From contig JADJHL010000002.1 in the NCBI GenBank assembly GCA_016707585.1, positions 429,647 through 493,646 on the forward strand: a DNA stretch of 64,000 nucleotides. The letters are read 5' to 3'. The notes below the pieces were generated by a model. That model did not search any database and was not told the origin of the DNA. It saw nothing but the letters and a program-made list of their open reading frames with translations. Both the position numbers and the translations under genes were made by a program. This document shows, piece by piece, positions 1 through 8,047 of the stretch. Within the stretch, counting starts at the first letter, position 1. Every line of letters starts with the position of its first letter. Source of the DNA: Ignavibacteriales bacterium. GTDB lineage: Bacteria > Bacteroidota > Ignavibacteria > Ignavibacteriales > Ignavibacteriaceae.

Positions 1-915
1 ACATTCATCTGTTATATCAGGATCATACCAGCTATTATTTATTACGTCAGGCATATCAGTAATTGTTGCAGGATTTCCATCTGGATCAATTGCCCACTGA
101 AAAGCTGCAACTGAGTTTGATGTGTGTGGACTTGAACAAATTGTTTTTGCAGCAATCCATTCAGCATCAGGAGCAACACCTACTGTATCTCCGGTTGAAG
201 GAGAATATCCGACCATTGTGCCCATTGTGTGGCTTCCGTGTCCATCACAATCACTTGGAACTGTTGTACCTAAAGGATCAAACCAGGCTTGACTTGAAGG
301 TACATGTGTTCCTCTCCATTTAAAGTTTAATGCCGGGTGATTTGGATGAACCCCTGTATCAATATCCATAACTAATCTGCCTTGACCTGTTATACCCTGA
401 GCCCACAATAAATGAGCGTTAATAATTTTTAAACCAGGTTCAACTGATTCAATACCATCAACATAATCTTCAACTTCTTTTGGTCTATCAAGCTCAAGGA
501 TCGCATCAAGATCTATTTCAGCCACATCTGGCCTGTTCATTAATTCATTTATGATTTGAGGTTTTGCCTCTACCACAAACATGTTTGATATCCAGAATGA
601 TTGGAAAGTAAACACATCTGAAGTTGATGATTTAACTGAAAGATAATTTTTTAAACTACTTTGTGTATTCTCAGCATTTTCTTTTAATGCTGTTATTACC
701 TGAAAAGCTCTTTGCTGAATATTAACTTTTTTTGATACTAGTTGTTGATCAAGCGACACAAAATCGACTTGAGAGCGAAGTAAAACAATTACTTTAATGT
801 AATCGTTTGGGTTTGCCGTGTTTAAGGCATCTTGTAATCTCGAACTTATTTCTACCTGACTGAAAGAAAGGTTTGAAACAAGTAAAAGAAATAAAAGCAG
901 AAATAGTTTTTTCAA
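1..915 (-). CDS. Secreted subtilisin-like serine peptidase (S8), C-terminus cut off by window edge
   Basis: The 305 visible residues start with a signal peptide (about 1-20, ending SFSQ), followed by a propeptide-like region to about residue 150 and then the start of a subtilase domain. The catalytic Asp lies in MDIDTGVHPNH (about D186) and the catalytic His in DGHGSHTMGTM (about H226). The Ser box would lie beyond the left edge. The start is TTG at 915, supported by AAGGAG seven bases upstream; no ATG lies nearby in frame. In this group such proteins are usually large exported proteases, often with a type IX sorting domain at the C-terminus, but that end is not visible here. The family call is firm; the substrate is unknown. 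Confidence 0.9.
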   Translation of the reverse strand, partial: MKKLFLLLFLLLVSNLSFSQVEISSRLQDALNTANPNDYIKVIVLLRSQVDFVSLDQQLVSKKVNIQQRAFQVITALKENAENTQSSLKNYLSVKSSTSDVFTFQSFWISNMFVVEAKPQIINELMNRPDVAEIDLDAILELDRPKEVEDYVDGIESVEPGLKIINAHLLWAQGITGQGRLVMDIDTGVHPNHPALNFKWRGTHVPSSQAWFDPLGTTVPSDCDGHGSHTMGTMVGYSPSTGDTVGVAPDAEWIAAKTICSSPHTSNSVAAFQWAIDPDGNPATITDMPDVINNSWYDPDITDEC

Positions 916-1002
916 TTGAACACTCCTTTAAGTTTGACATTTAAATTTACAATCAAAACGCATTGACTTCAACAATTACAGGTGTTTTTATTTACGCTGA
1001 TT

Positions 1003-1157
1003 TATATTTTTAGCATAAATTGATTTATATGCTATTGCTTAGATGATCCTATTATCATATCAAAAGCAAATATTGTTAATGTTTTTTGCAAAATAATTTC
1101 TTTAAAGTTTAATAATAATAATTGCTTTTTTGTGCCGTGAGCTATACTTTTAGCATA
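1003..1157. promoter_or_regulatory. Repeated 15-bp motif plus inverted repeat upstream of the ECF sigma gene
   Basis: TATATTTTTAGCATA (1003-1017) recurs as TATACTTTTAGCATA (1143-1157), 14 of 15 bases identical, in the same orientation. The second copy ends 33 bases before the TTG start of the sigma gene. The first copy forms one arm of the inverted repeat TAGCATA-N10-TATGCTA (1011-1034). This looks like a pair of regulator or promoter sites between the divergent protease and sigma genes. A role in autoregulation by the sigma factor is inference. Nothing else is recognisable in the 916-1190 gap. Confidence 0.35.
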
Positions 1158-1190
1158 GAAAAATGTTTTTGAACTTATTATTGATATAAA

Positions 1191-1769
1191 TTGGATTCAG
1201 AATTAAACGACATAGAAATTATCCAGCGAATTACCAATCGTGATTCCAAAGCCTTAGAAACTTTGTACGATAGATATTCACCTGTTCTATACACTTTAGT
1301 AAAACGAATTGTTACTGAAAACAATGTTGCTGAAGAAATTCTTACAGAAGTGTTTGTTTTAATCTGGCAAAAAAGCGCTAAGTTCGATATTAACGGTGGC
1401 AATCTTTATGCATGGTTAATAAATCTTACAAGAAACAAAGCCTTGGATTTTAAACGCAGAGAAACTTTGCAGGTTACTCAAGAATATAATGATGAATATG
1501 AAGATAATTCAATATTACCAGTATTATCGGTACATATTCCATCAAATAGTTTAACCAAAACTTTAAATTCTCGTGAAAAAATATACACGGCTTTTAACAA
1601 TTTAACTGAAGCACAGCAGTATGTTTTATCATTAGCCTACTTTGATGGATTAACTGAATCTGAAATTGCAAAAAAACTTAATATCCCATTATTAACAGTA
1701 AAATCTAAAATACGCGTAGCACTTGATAGTGTAAAAGTAAATCTTGCCAAAGAGATTAATAATGATTGA
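1191..1769 (+). CDS. ECF-type RNA polymerase sigma factor
   Basis: This 192-residue sigma-70 family protein has region 2 at about residues 10-80 (YDRYSPVLYTLV, then AEEILTEVFVLIWQ) and region 4 at about 125-185 with a helix-turn-helix (LTESEIAKKLNIPLLTVKSK). It would direct RNA polymerase to a small regulon, often envelope or redox stress genes. The start is TTG with no clear Shine-Dalgarno sequence. Its last eight bases overlap the ATG of the next gene, an acidic membrane protein that is the natural candidate for its anti-sigma partner. A repeated 15-bp motif lies just upstream. The subfamily cannot be assigned from sequence alone. Confidence 0.9.
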   Translation: MDSELNDIEIIQRITNRDSKALETLYDRYSPVLYTLVKRIVTENNVAEEILTEVFVLIWQKSAKFDINGGNLYAWLINLTRNKALDFKRRETLQVTQEYNDEYEDNSILPVLSVHIPSNSLTKTLNSREKIYTAFNNLTEAQQYVLSLAYFDGLTESEIAKKLNIPLLTVKSKIRVALDSVKVNLAKEINND

Positions 1770-2775
1770 TGATAAAAAAGTTTTTGGTTTACTACAAGCA
1801 AAGGCACTTGGCTGTCTTGATGAAGATGAAAATATTGAGTTGCAAAATTTTATTAACGAAGGTTTTGTTTTTCCGTGGGATGAATTAGGTATATTCCAAA
1901 ATACTGCAGCATTATTACCACTTGCTCTTCAATTAGAGATTCCCGAACCAGAGCTCAAAGATAGAATAGCGTTAAAACTTATAAAGCTTACTGAAGAATT
2001 ACGAGCAAAAAAATCTATTGAAGAAGAGCAACAAAAAACTGTTGAGCCCGAAGAGATAATTGAAGAAGAGATTGATGAAGTTGTTGATGAGTTTTCAGAA
2101 ATTAACGAGACATTTGAAGAGCCGCCAATTGAGATCGAAACCGATATTGATCCTGTAGTTCCAAATGAGATTGAAGATTTAAACACACCATTAAGTTCAG
2201 ATGATCTTACTTTTAATCTAGATGATATTGAATTGCCCGGCTTTGAATCAGTTACAACAACTGAACCGGCTTTACCACAAAATGATTTAGAAGCTTTATC
2301 TGCCGAACCTATTGTAAACACTTTGTTGGATGAACCACAAATAGCTACTCCTGAAATTGAAGAATTAAAAGTAGCTGACGTTTGGATTGAACCTGAACCC
2401 ATACAACAGTTAATTAACACTCCGGAAATTCCCGAAGTTAAATCAGTTGTTGAAACTAAACTTGTTGAAGAAACCGAAGATCAATCAAAACCAGATTTTA
2501 CCAAAAAAAGTGTTGCTGAAAAAGCTTTCAAAACTCTTGAACAGGATTTTGATAGGCTTAAATATCACTTTGATGAGCACGAGAAAAGACTAAGCCACAA
2601 ATTGTTGATTGCTTATATAATTATAGGTTTTCTTGCAGCCTTGTTGGTTGTATTCTTCTTTAAGTTTAATTCGGATATTGAAAGCCAGCAAAAAGAAATT
2701 GATTTTTTAAAGAGTCGGCCAACTTCATTTTTAAACTTTATTGAAAAAGATTTTGCTTCTAATCTTTTTTCTTAA
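1762..2775 (+). CDS. Acidic single-pass membrane protein, candidate anti-sigma factor
   Basis: I do not recognise a family. The 337-residue protein has a short N-terminal helical part (about 1-75), a long Glu/Asp/Pro-rich low-complexity stretch (about 85-240), a charged helical segment, one transmembrane helix at about 281-302 (LLIAYIIIGFLAALLVVFFF) and a short C-terminal tail. I chose ATG 1762, preceded by AAAGAG, over an in-frame TTG at 1744. It overlaps the sigma gene by eight bases, which implies coupled translation. Position and topology (large cytoplasmic N-terminus, one helix) fit an anti-sigma factor, but no zinc-binding ZAS motif is visible. The 3' end overlaps the convergent neighbour by 17 bp. 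Confidence 0.7.
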   Translation: MIDDKKVFGLLQAKALGCLDEDENIELQNFINEGFVFPWDELGIFQNTAALLPLALQLEIPEPELKDRIALKLIKLTEELRAKKSIEEEQQKTVEPEEIIEEEIDEVVDEFSEINETFEEPPIEIETDIDPVVPNEIEDLNTPLSSDDLTFNLDDIELPGFESVTTTEPALPQNDLEALSAEPIVNTLLDEPQIATPEIEELKVADVWIEPEPIQQLINTPEIPEVKSVVETKLVEETEDQSKPDFTKKSVAEKAFKTLEQDFDRLKYHFDEHEKRLSHKLLIAYIIIGFLAALLVVFFFKFNSDIESQQKEIDFLKSRPTSFLNFIEKDFASNLFS

Positions 2776-3268
2776 AGTTTTTAACCGTTAAAAAAATTAT
2801 CCACGCAGAACCAATTAAAACCAGCCAATAGTTTTTAATAATCGAGTACGCTGCGGATAAAAACAAATTAAGATTTGCATCGCTACGATTGATTATTAGC
2901 CACAATCCACCAAATAAGCATAATGTTGAAAAAATAATCGATAAAACATCTAGCTTTGCTAAAACATTTCCAATCAAAAAACTCATTCCCACAACTGCTA
3001 AGATTGCGGGGACAATAATGGTTCCAAGATTAAGCAACTCGTATTTTGTAATCACAAAAAACATCGATCCAAATAAAAACATCGCTGAACCGATTATTAT
3101 ACCAGACTTGTTTTGTTTAAGGTAAGATGAAAAGAAAGTATAGATACCAATAAAAAAGAAAAAGTAAGCGATAATACTTAGTATTTTTAGATCAAAAACT
3201 TTTACTGCGATTAAAACAATAACAAGAATTGCTAATAATATTAGTGAAAGAACTTTAGATCGATTCAT
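2759..3268 (-). CDS. Polytopic inner-membrane protein of unknown function
   Basis: This 169-residue protein consists almost entirely of hydrophobic segments, about six helices in hairpin pairs separated by short basic loops, and ends with the basic tail KNFKKKD. The layout resembles the small membrane domains seen in LiaI/LiaF-like or DUF5668-like proteins, but I cannot assign a family. Its ATG overlaps the stop of the arginase gene upstream by one base (TAATG), so the two are very likely co-transcribed and translationally coupled. Confidence 0.75.
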   Translation of the reverse strand: MNRSKVLSLILLAILVIVLIAVKVFDLKILSIIAYFFFFIGIYTFFSSYLKQNKSGIIIGSAMFLFGSMFFVITKYELLNLGTIIVPAILAVVGMSFLIGNVLAKLDVLSIIFSTLCLFGGLWLIINRSDANLNLFLSAAYSIIKNYWLVLIGSAWIIFLTVKNFKKKD

Positions 3269-4191
3269 TACAAAATTCTTTGCCCCATACTAGAAGCAAT
3301 TAATTCCGCTGCAAACATTGCGCTACTATTGTGTACATCTAAAATCGGATTAACTTCCGCAACTTCTAATGATGACATACAACCACACTCCGCAATAGAT
3401 TCCATAAGTGAGTGAGCTTCGCGATAATTTAATCCACCGGGTACAGGGGTACCAACACCGGGCGCAAAATTTGGATCAACGCTATCAACATCAAAACTAA
3501 CATGAATGTGATCAACTTTTTCTTTGAATTGTTTTAAAACCCGGCTAATAATTCTGTGTATTCCAAGTTTATCAACATCGCTCATTGTATAAACGCTAGG
3601 ATTAAGTTTTTTAATGTTTTTCCTTTCTTCAATATCAATACTTCTTGCAGCAATTATTGCACAATTTTCTGGTTTTAGTTTTGGTGCAAATCCATAAAGA
3701 TTAACAAGCTCTGCATTTCCCAATCCCATTGAAGCGGCAAGCGGCATTCCGTGAATATTTCCCGAGGGGGTAGTATCATCCGTATTCATATCAGTGTGTG
3801 CGTCAATCCAGATTACACCAAGAGTTAATTTATTTTTTTTACAGTAAGATGAAACACCCGCAATTGTACCAAGCGCCATCGAGTGATCTCCGCCAATGCA
3901 GAGTGGAAATTTATTTTGTTCAAGAACTTTTTCAACTCGTGAAGCAAGAACTTTAGATGTTTTTAGAATTTCATTTAAATATCTAAGCTTTGGATCGTGA
4001 AGTTTTTGTTTTTCCATTATTTCAATGTTAATATCGCCGGTGTCTTCCACCCTGTAACCAAGCTGCTCAAGTTTGCTTTCTAATCCAGCAATACGTAATG
4101 CCGATGGTCCCATATCAACACCACGCCTGCCAGAACCAAGATCCATAGGAAACCCAATTACCGTTATAGTTTGTTGTTTTTGTTCATTCAT
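3268..4191 (-). CDS. rocF: Arginase / agmatinase-family ureohydrolase
   Basis: A manganese-dependent hydrolase that splits L-arginine to ornithine and urea. The 307 residues match the usual length. The metal-binding motifs are all present: GGDHSMALG, DAHTDMNT and SFDVDSVDPNFAPGVGTP. The N-terminal part (IGFPMDLGSGRRGVDMGPSA) is typical of arginases rather than agmatinases. A membrane protein follows with a one-base overlap. The gene is divergent from the SpoIID-like gene across a 129-bp spacer that should carry both promoters. Formiminoglutamase is less likely given the N-terminal signature. Confidence 0.9.
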   Translation of the reverse strand: MNEQKQQTITVIGFPMDLGSGRRGVDMGPSALRIAGLESKLEQLGYRVEDTGDINIEIMEKQKLHDPKLRYLNEILKTSKVLASRVEKVLEQNKFPLCIGGDHSMALGTIAGVSSYCKKNKLTLGVIWIDAHTDMNTDDTTPSGNIHGMPLAASMGLGNAELVNLYGFAPKLKPENCAIIAARSIDIEERKNIKKLNPSVYTMSDVDKLGIHRIISRVLKQFKEKVDHIHVSFDVDSVDPNFAPGVGTPVPGGLNYREAHSLMESIAECGCMSSLEVAEVNPILDVHNSSAMFAAELIASSMGQRIL

Positions 4192-4320
4192 AAAAAACTT
4201 CTTAAATATTGCAAAATCATTTTTGGCAAGTTAAAGAGATTGTGTGAAATATTCACCTTTACAATTCCTATATTTTAACATCAAGATTAATAAATTATTT
4301 AAATTTTTACGGGCATTAAA

Positions 4321-5673
4321 ATGTTAGGATATGACAGCGAACCACACATTAGTGTTGGGATTCTTAGTGATACAAAAATTAAGTTTGAGCTTTATGGAGA
4401 ATATAGTTCTTACGGATTTAAACATTTTTTCAGTGGTAGATACGAAGCTGAATTAGTTGGTGATAGAATTATTTGCAAAGGTGAAAAAGATAAAATTGAA
4501 ATTACAGATGAGATTATTTTTGAACCTCAAGAACCTGACAACGAATCTTTTTTAATCCGTGAGGTTGTAATTGGAGTTAAGTTTCATTGGGAAAGAAAAG
4601 AGAAGCAACGATTTACCCACTCATTAAAACTTGTTCGCGATGGTAATAAAATTACCGCAATAAATATTGTTCCAATTGAAAAATATTTAATGAGCGTTAT
4701 CTCATCTGAGATGAGTGCAAAATGTTCGCTGCAAATGTTAAAAGCTACCGCTGTTGTATCGCGAAGCTGGCTGCTTGCACAAATCGAAAAATCTAAATCT
4801 ATAAAATCAAACAAATCTGATTACTCAACTGTTTATCAAACCGAAGATGAATTAATAAAGTGGTACGATAGAGAAGATCATAAACTTTTTGATGTTTGCG
4901 CTGATGATCATTGTCAACGTTATCAGGGTGTTACTAAAATGACTTCCGAAGCTGCAAGAAAAGCAGTTGAACAAACTGCCGGTATTGTGCTGCTTGAAGG
5001 AGACAAAATTCTGGATGCGCGTTTTTCAAAAGCTTGTGGTGGAATTTCTGAATCGTTTGAAAATGTTTGGGAACCCGTTAAACATCCATCATTAACTGCA
5101 ATTTATGATTACAAATTTATTGCTGATGACTTTAATGATGATTTTACAAAGGAAGAAAATGCTGAAAAATGGATTAAGGCAAATCCGCCAGCTTTTTGTA
5201 ATACAAATGATCCAAAAATTTTAAATCAAATACTTTTGGATTATGATCAGGAAACAAAAGATTTTTACAGATGGACAATTGAGTTTACACAATCTCAGTT
5301 ATCAGATCTTATAAAAAGGAAAAGTGGAATTGATTTTGGACAGATTAAGGATTTGATTCCCGTTGAACGTGGTTTATCTGCACGACTTATCAAATTAAAA
5401 ATTGTTGGCACCAAAAAAACTTTAACAATCGGTAAAGAGTTGGAAATAAGAAGAACTCTTTCAGAAACTCATCTTTATAGTTCAGCTTTTATAGTTGAAA
5501 AGATTGGAAGTAAAGACGGGGCTCCGGAAAAATTTATTTTACGTGGAGCTGGCTGGGGACACGGCGTTGGGCTTTGTCAGATCGGTGCGGCTGTTATGGC
5601 AGAACAAGGTTTTCAATTTGATGAAATTGCAATTCATTACTTTAAAAATGCTGCTCTTAAAAAGATTTATTAA
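4321..5673 (+). CDS. SpoIID/LytB-domain protein (peptidoglycan-acting)
   Basis: This 450-residue protein has an N-terminal beta-rich region (1-115) and a SpoIID domain: EKYLMSVISSEMSAKCSLQMLKA near residue 120, ARFSKACGGISESFE near 235 and GAGWGHGVGLCQIGA near 415. SpoIID proteins of sporulating bacteria are lytic transglycosylases acting on denuded glycan strands, and LytB homologues enhance amidases. This non-sporulating host probably uses it in wall remodelling or recycling. No signal peptide is evident from ATG 4321, which is odd for a wall enzyme. The next gene follows after 24 bp. Confidence 0.85.
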   Translation: MLGYDSEPHISVGILSDTKIKFELYGEYSSYGFKHFFSGRYEAELVGDRIICKGEKDKIEITDEIIFEPQEPDNESFLIREVVIGVKFHWERKEKQRFTHSLKLVRDGNKITAINIVPIEKYLMSVISSEMSAKCSLQMLKATAVVSRSWLLAQIEKSKSIKSNKSDYSTVYQTEDELIKWYDREDHKLFDVCADDHCQRYQGVTKMTSEAARKAVEQTAGIVLLEGDKILDARFSKACGGISESFENVWEPVKHPSLTAIYDYKFIADDFNDDFTKEENAEKWIKANPPAFCNTNDPKILNQILLDYDQETKDFYRWTIEFTQSQLSDLIKRKSGIDFGQIKDLIPVERGLSARLIKLKIVGTKKTLTIGKELEIRRTLSETHLYSSAFIVEKIGSKDGAPEKFILRGAGWGHGVGLCQIGAAVMAEQGFQFDEIAIHYFKNAALKKIY

Positions 5674-5697
5674 TTTATTTAAAAATATTTTATCTGT

Positions 5698-6702
5698 ATG
5701 AGTGTGTATTGTACAAATGCTGAAATTATTGATTTAATCAGCGAAAGAAATTTTGGTAAAGCAACAAAGCGTTTGTTCGGACTTCAAAAAGAACAATGGC
5801 AAATGCTTACAACCGGTTATAAATCGCTCGAAACTGTAAAATCAAAATCATTTCAGTTTGATGGATTTAAGATTAAAGCACAGTTTAATGCCGGAAGAAT
5901 TACATCAACATCTGCAAAAGTTGATGCAAAATCTATAAGTGAAAGAAAATGTTTTTTGTGTAACGAAAACTTACCCGAAGAACAAAAAGGAATTTTATAT
6001 AATGATAAATACATAATACTTTGCAATCCATTTCCAATTTTTCCTGAACATTTTACTTTAACTTATAAAAACCACGAACCTCAGCGCATCATCGATACGT
6101 TTGCGGATATGCTGGATTTAAGCAAAGACATTTCTAAGTATTACACAGTTATTTATAACGGGCCAAGATGCGGAGCTTCGGCTCCAGATCATTTACATTT
6201 TCAAGCTGGCAATAAATCTTTTATGCCGATTGATGATGAATTTCATCAGTTAAAAAATGAATATGGAAAGATGATCTTTGAAAATGATGATTTATCTTTT
6301 TATGCGATTGACGATGGATTAAGAAAATTTGTTTCGATTGAAAGCTTAGATAAAGATTTGGTTGTAAATACTTTTAATAAGTTTTACAAAACTTATTCTG
6401 ATCTGATAAATGAAGAACAGGAGCCAATGATAAATCTTGTTTCTTTTTATGAAGAAGAATTTGGTTGGCGTGTAATTATATTTTTAAGAGCAAAACATCG
6501 TCCGGCAATTTTCTTTGTTGAAAATGAAAGCAAAGTGTTAGTTAGTCCTGCGGCAATAGATTTAGGCGGAGTTTGTGTTTTTCCGCGTGAAGAAGATTTT
6601 AACAGCATAACAAAAGAAATGATTGAAAATATTTTTAAGGAAGTTTTTGTTGATGAAGAAAAGTTTGGAGAAATATTAATAGCCCTGATCAAATCATTTT
6701 AA
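5698..6702 (+). CDS. DUF4922 protein, HIT-like nucleotidyltransferase/phosphorylase fold
   Basis: The 334-residue protein carries the C-x2-C pair CFLCNENLP near residue 82 and a HIT-superfamily signature CGASAPDHLHFQAG near 160, where the His-x-His-x-Gln pattern of Ap4A-phosphorylase and GalT-type enzymes is recognisable. Segments such as NPFPIFPEHFTL also fit that fold. It would act as a nucleotide-dependent phosphorylase or transferase on an unknown substrate. It lies directly behind the SpoIID gene and probably shares its operon, suggesting a role in sugar-nucleotide or peptidoglycan-fragment metabolism. That link is inference. Confidence 0.8.
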   Translation: MSVYCTNAEIIDLISERNFGKATKRLFGLQKEQWQMLTTGYKSLETVKSKSFQFDGFKIKAQFNAGRITSTSAKVDAKSISERKCFLCNENLPEEQKGILYNDKYIILCNPFPIFPEHFTLTYKNHEPQRIIDTFADMLDLSKDISKYYTVIYNGPRCGASAPDHLHFQAGNKSFMPIDDEFHQLKNEYGKMIFENDDLSFYAIDDGLRKFVSIESLDKDLVVNTFNKFYKTYSDLINEEQEPMINLVSFYEEEFGWRVIIFLRAKHRPAIFFVENESKVLVSPAAIDLGGVCVFPREEDFNSITKEMIENIFKEVFVDEEKFGEILIALIKSF

Positions 6703-6794
6703 AACCGAATTGAAGATAATTTTGTTTTCAGCATAGCATAGTTTCAAAAGAATTTTAAATCTTTAAGTCCACCATAGGGGGCTTTCCTTTTGTT

Positions 6795-7946
6795 TTACTC
6801 CTTTTCCTGGCTCATCAAATGCTCAAAGAATTCCATATTTGGTGAAGTAGAGTTTGAAATAATAATTTTTATAATTGCTGTAAGCGGAACAGAGAGAAGC
6901 ATTCCGACAATTCCCCAAATATATCCCCACACCAAAACAGAAAGCAAAATTAATAAAGGATTTAAGTTTAATCGTTTACCAAGTATCATAGGTTCAGCCA
7001 CATTGAAAGCAAGTGTCTGAATGCCAGCCATTAAAGCCAGCACAAGAATCATTGTTCCAACAGAATCAAACTGAACGAGAGTGAATAAAACAGGAAACAC
7101 AAGCGCAATTGCAGAACCAATTGTTGGGATGAAATTGAAAAGAAAGACAAACAAACCCCAAACAATCGGGTAATCAACTCCGACTATTGAAAGCACTATT
7201 GTTGTTACAACTCCTGCAAGCAAATTAATTCCCACTTTTGCAATTATGTAACGCTGAATCTGTTCAGTTATTTTTTTAAAAGTAGATTCAAGTTGCTGTT
7301 CTCTTTCTCTTCTATCGTCATGAAATTTATCAAGTAACTTGTGGTCATCAACACTAGCAGTTGAATTTTGAATATTTTCTTTTATTTCTTTTAGCTCAGG
7401 ACTAGCTTTTTTAAAAACATATCTGCGCCTGATTGCTTTATAAATTGTTTCGTTGCCGGATAAAACAAACAAGAAGAAAAACAAAACAAATAAAATATTT
7501 CCAAGCAAAGAAATAGTTGATGAAAATATTCCGCCGGCAAGATTTTGGATATTTAATCTTGCAAGAAGCTGATCGAACGAAAATTGTGTAAAGAATGGGT
7601 CTGTTACTCCCCAGGAAACAGAAGTTGCTCTAACCATATAACTTAATTTTTCACCATAAACTGGTAAGCCATTACTAAATTGTAAAAAGGAATCAACAAT
7701 AATCCTTCCAACACCATATAATAAACTAAAAATTATTATAAGATCAATTAAAGTAACAAGCAGCATTGGGATTTTTTTGTTGCTTAGCCAGTTATTAAGT
7801 GGAGAAAAAACAAAATAAAGAAAAATTGCAATAACAAGTGGAATAAAAATGTGCCCAAGTTCCCTTAACACAATTGCTATCACAACTAATCCAATAATTG
7901 TAATAAAAAATTTTACTGCGCTATCTGTTTGAAATTTTTGTGACAT
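6795..7946 (-). CDS. AI-2E family (PerM/UPF0118) transporter
   Basis: A 383-residue membrane protein with two hydrophobic helices near the N-terminus (residues 12-45), a central pair, and C-terminal helices containing NFIPTIGSAIALVFPVLF and LLILLSVLVWGYIWGIVGM, which are typical of the family. Members move varied small molecules or ions, and the AI-2 link applies to few of them. A hydrophilic insert of about 55 charged residues (about 175-230, including DDHKLLDKFHDDRREREQQ) separates the helix groups and is longer than in the short family members I know. It stands alone; a palindromic repeat lies upstream. Confidence 0.88.
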   Translation of the reverse strand: MSQKFQTDSAVKFFITIIGLVVIAIVLRELGHIFIPLVIAIFLYFVFSPLNNWLSNKKIPMLLVTLIDLIIIFSLLYGVGRIIVDSFLQFSNGLPVYGEKLSYMVRATSVSWGVTDPFFTQFSFDQLLARLNIQNLAGGIFSSTISLLGNILFVLFFFLFVLSGNETIYKAIRRRYVFKKASPELKEIKENIQNSTASVDDHKLLDKFHDDRREREQQLESTFKKITEQIQRYIIAKVGINLLAGVVTTIVLSIVGVDYPIVWGLFVFLFNFIPTIGSAIALVFPVLFTLVQFDSVGTMILVLALMAGIQTLAFNVAEPMILGKRLNLNPLLILLSVLVWGYIWGIVGMLLSVPLTAIIKIIISNSTSPNMEFFEHLMSQEKE

Positions 7947-7952
7947 AATTCT

Positions 7953-8041
7953 GATTCCGTCATTCCGAACTTGCTTCGGAATCTTTTATTTATTCGATAG
8001 AGCCTGAAACAAGCTTACCTGCTGCAAGCAGGTTCAGGTTG
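7953..8041. repeat. Composite palindromic intergenic repeat
   Basis: Two hairpin modules fill the gap between two minus-strand genes. The first is GATTCCG...CGGAATC (7953-7983), with TTCCGA/TCGGAA at its core. The second, 8003-8038, has nested arms CCTGAA/TTCAGG around ACCTGC-TGCA-GCAGGT. No coding potential is seen. The style matches the other short dispersed palindromes in this window. Confidence 0.7.
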
Positions 8042-8047
8042 ACAAAT

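Noticed and set aside
63..323. Plus-strand open frame of 86 codons
   Set aside because: It lies antisense inside the subtilase gene, whose signal peptide and catalytic motifs are clear.
1929..2420. Ser-rich minus-strand frame of 163 codons
   Set aside because: It mirrors the Glu/Asp-rich low-complexity codons of the acidic membrane protein; no start signal or family.
7953..8041. CRISPR or other array
   Set aside because: The window's repeats are single dispersed palindromes without regular spacing or spacers.
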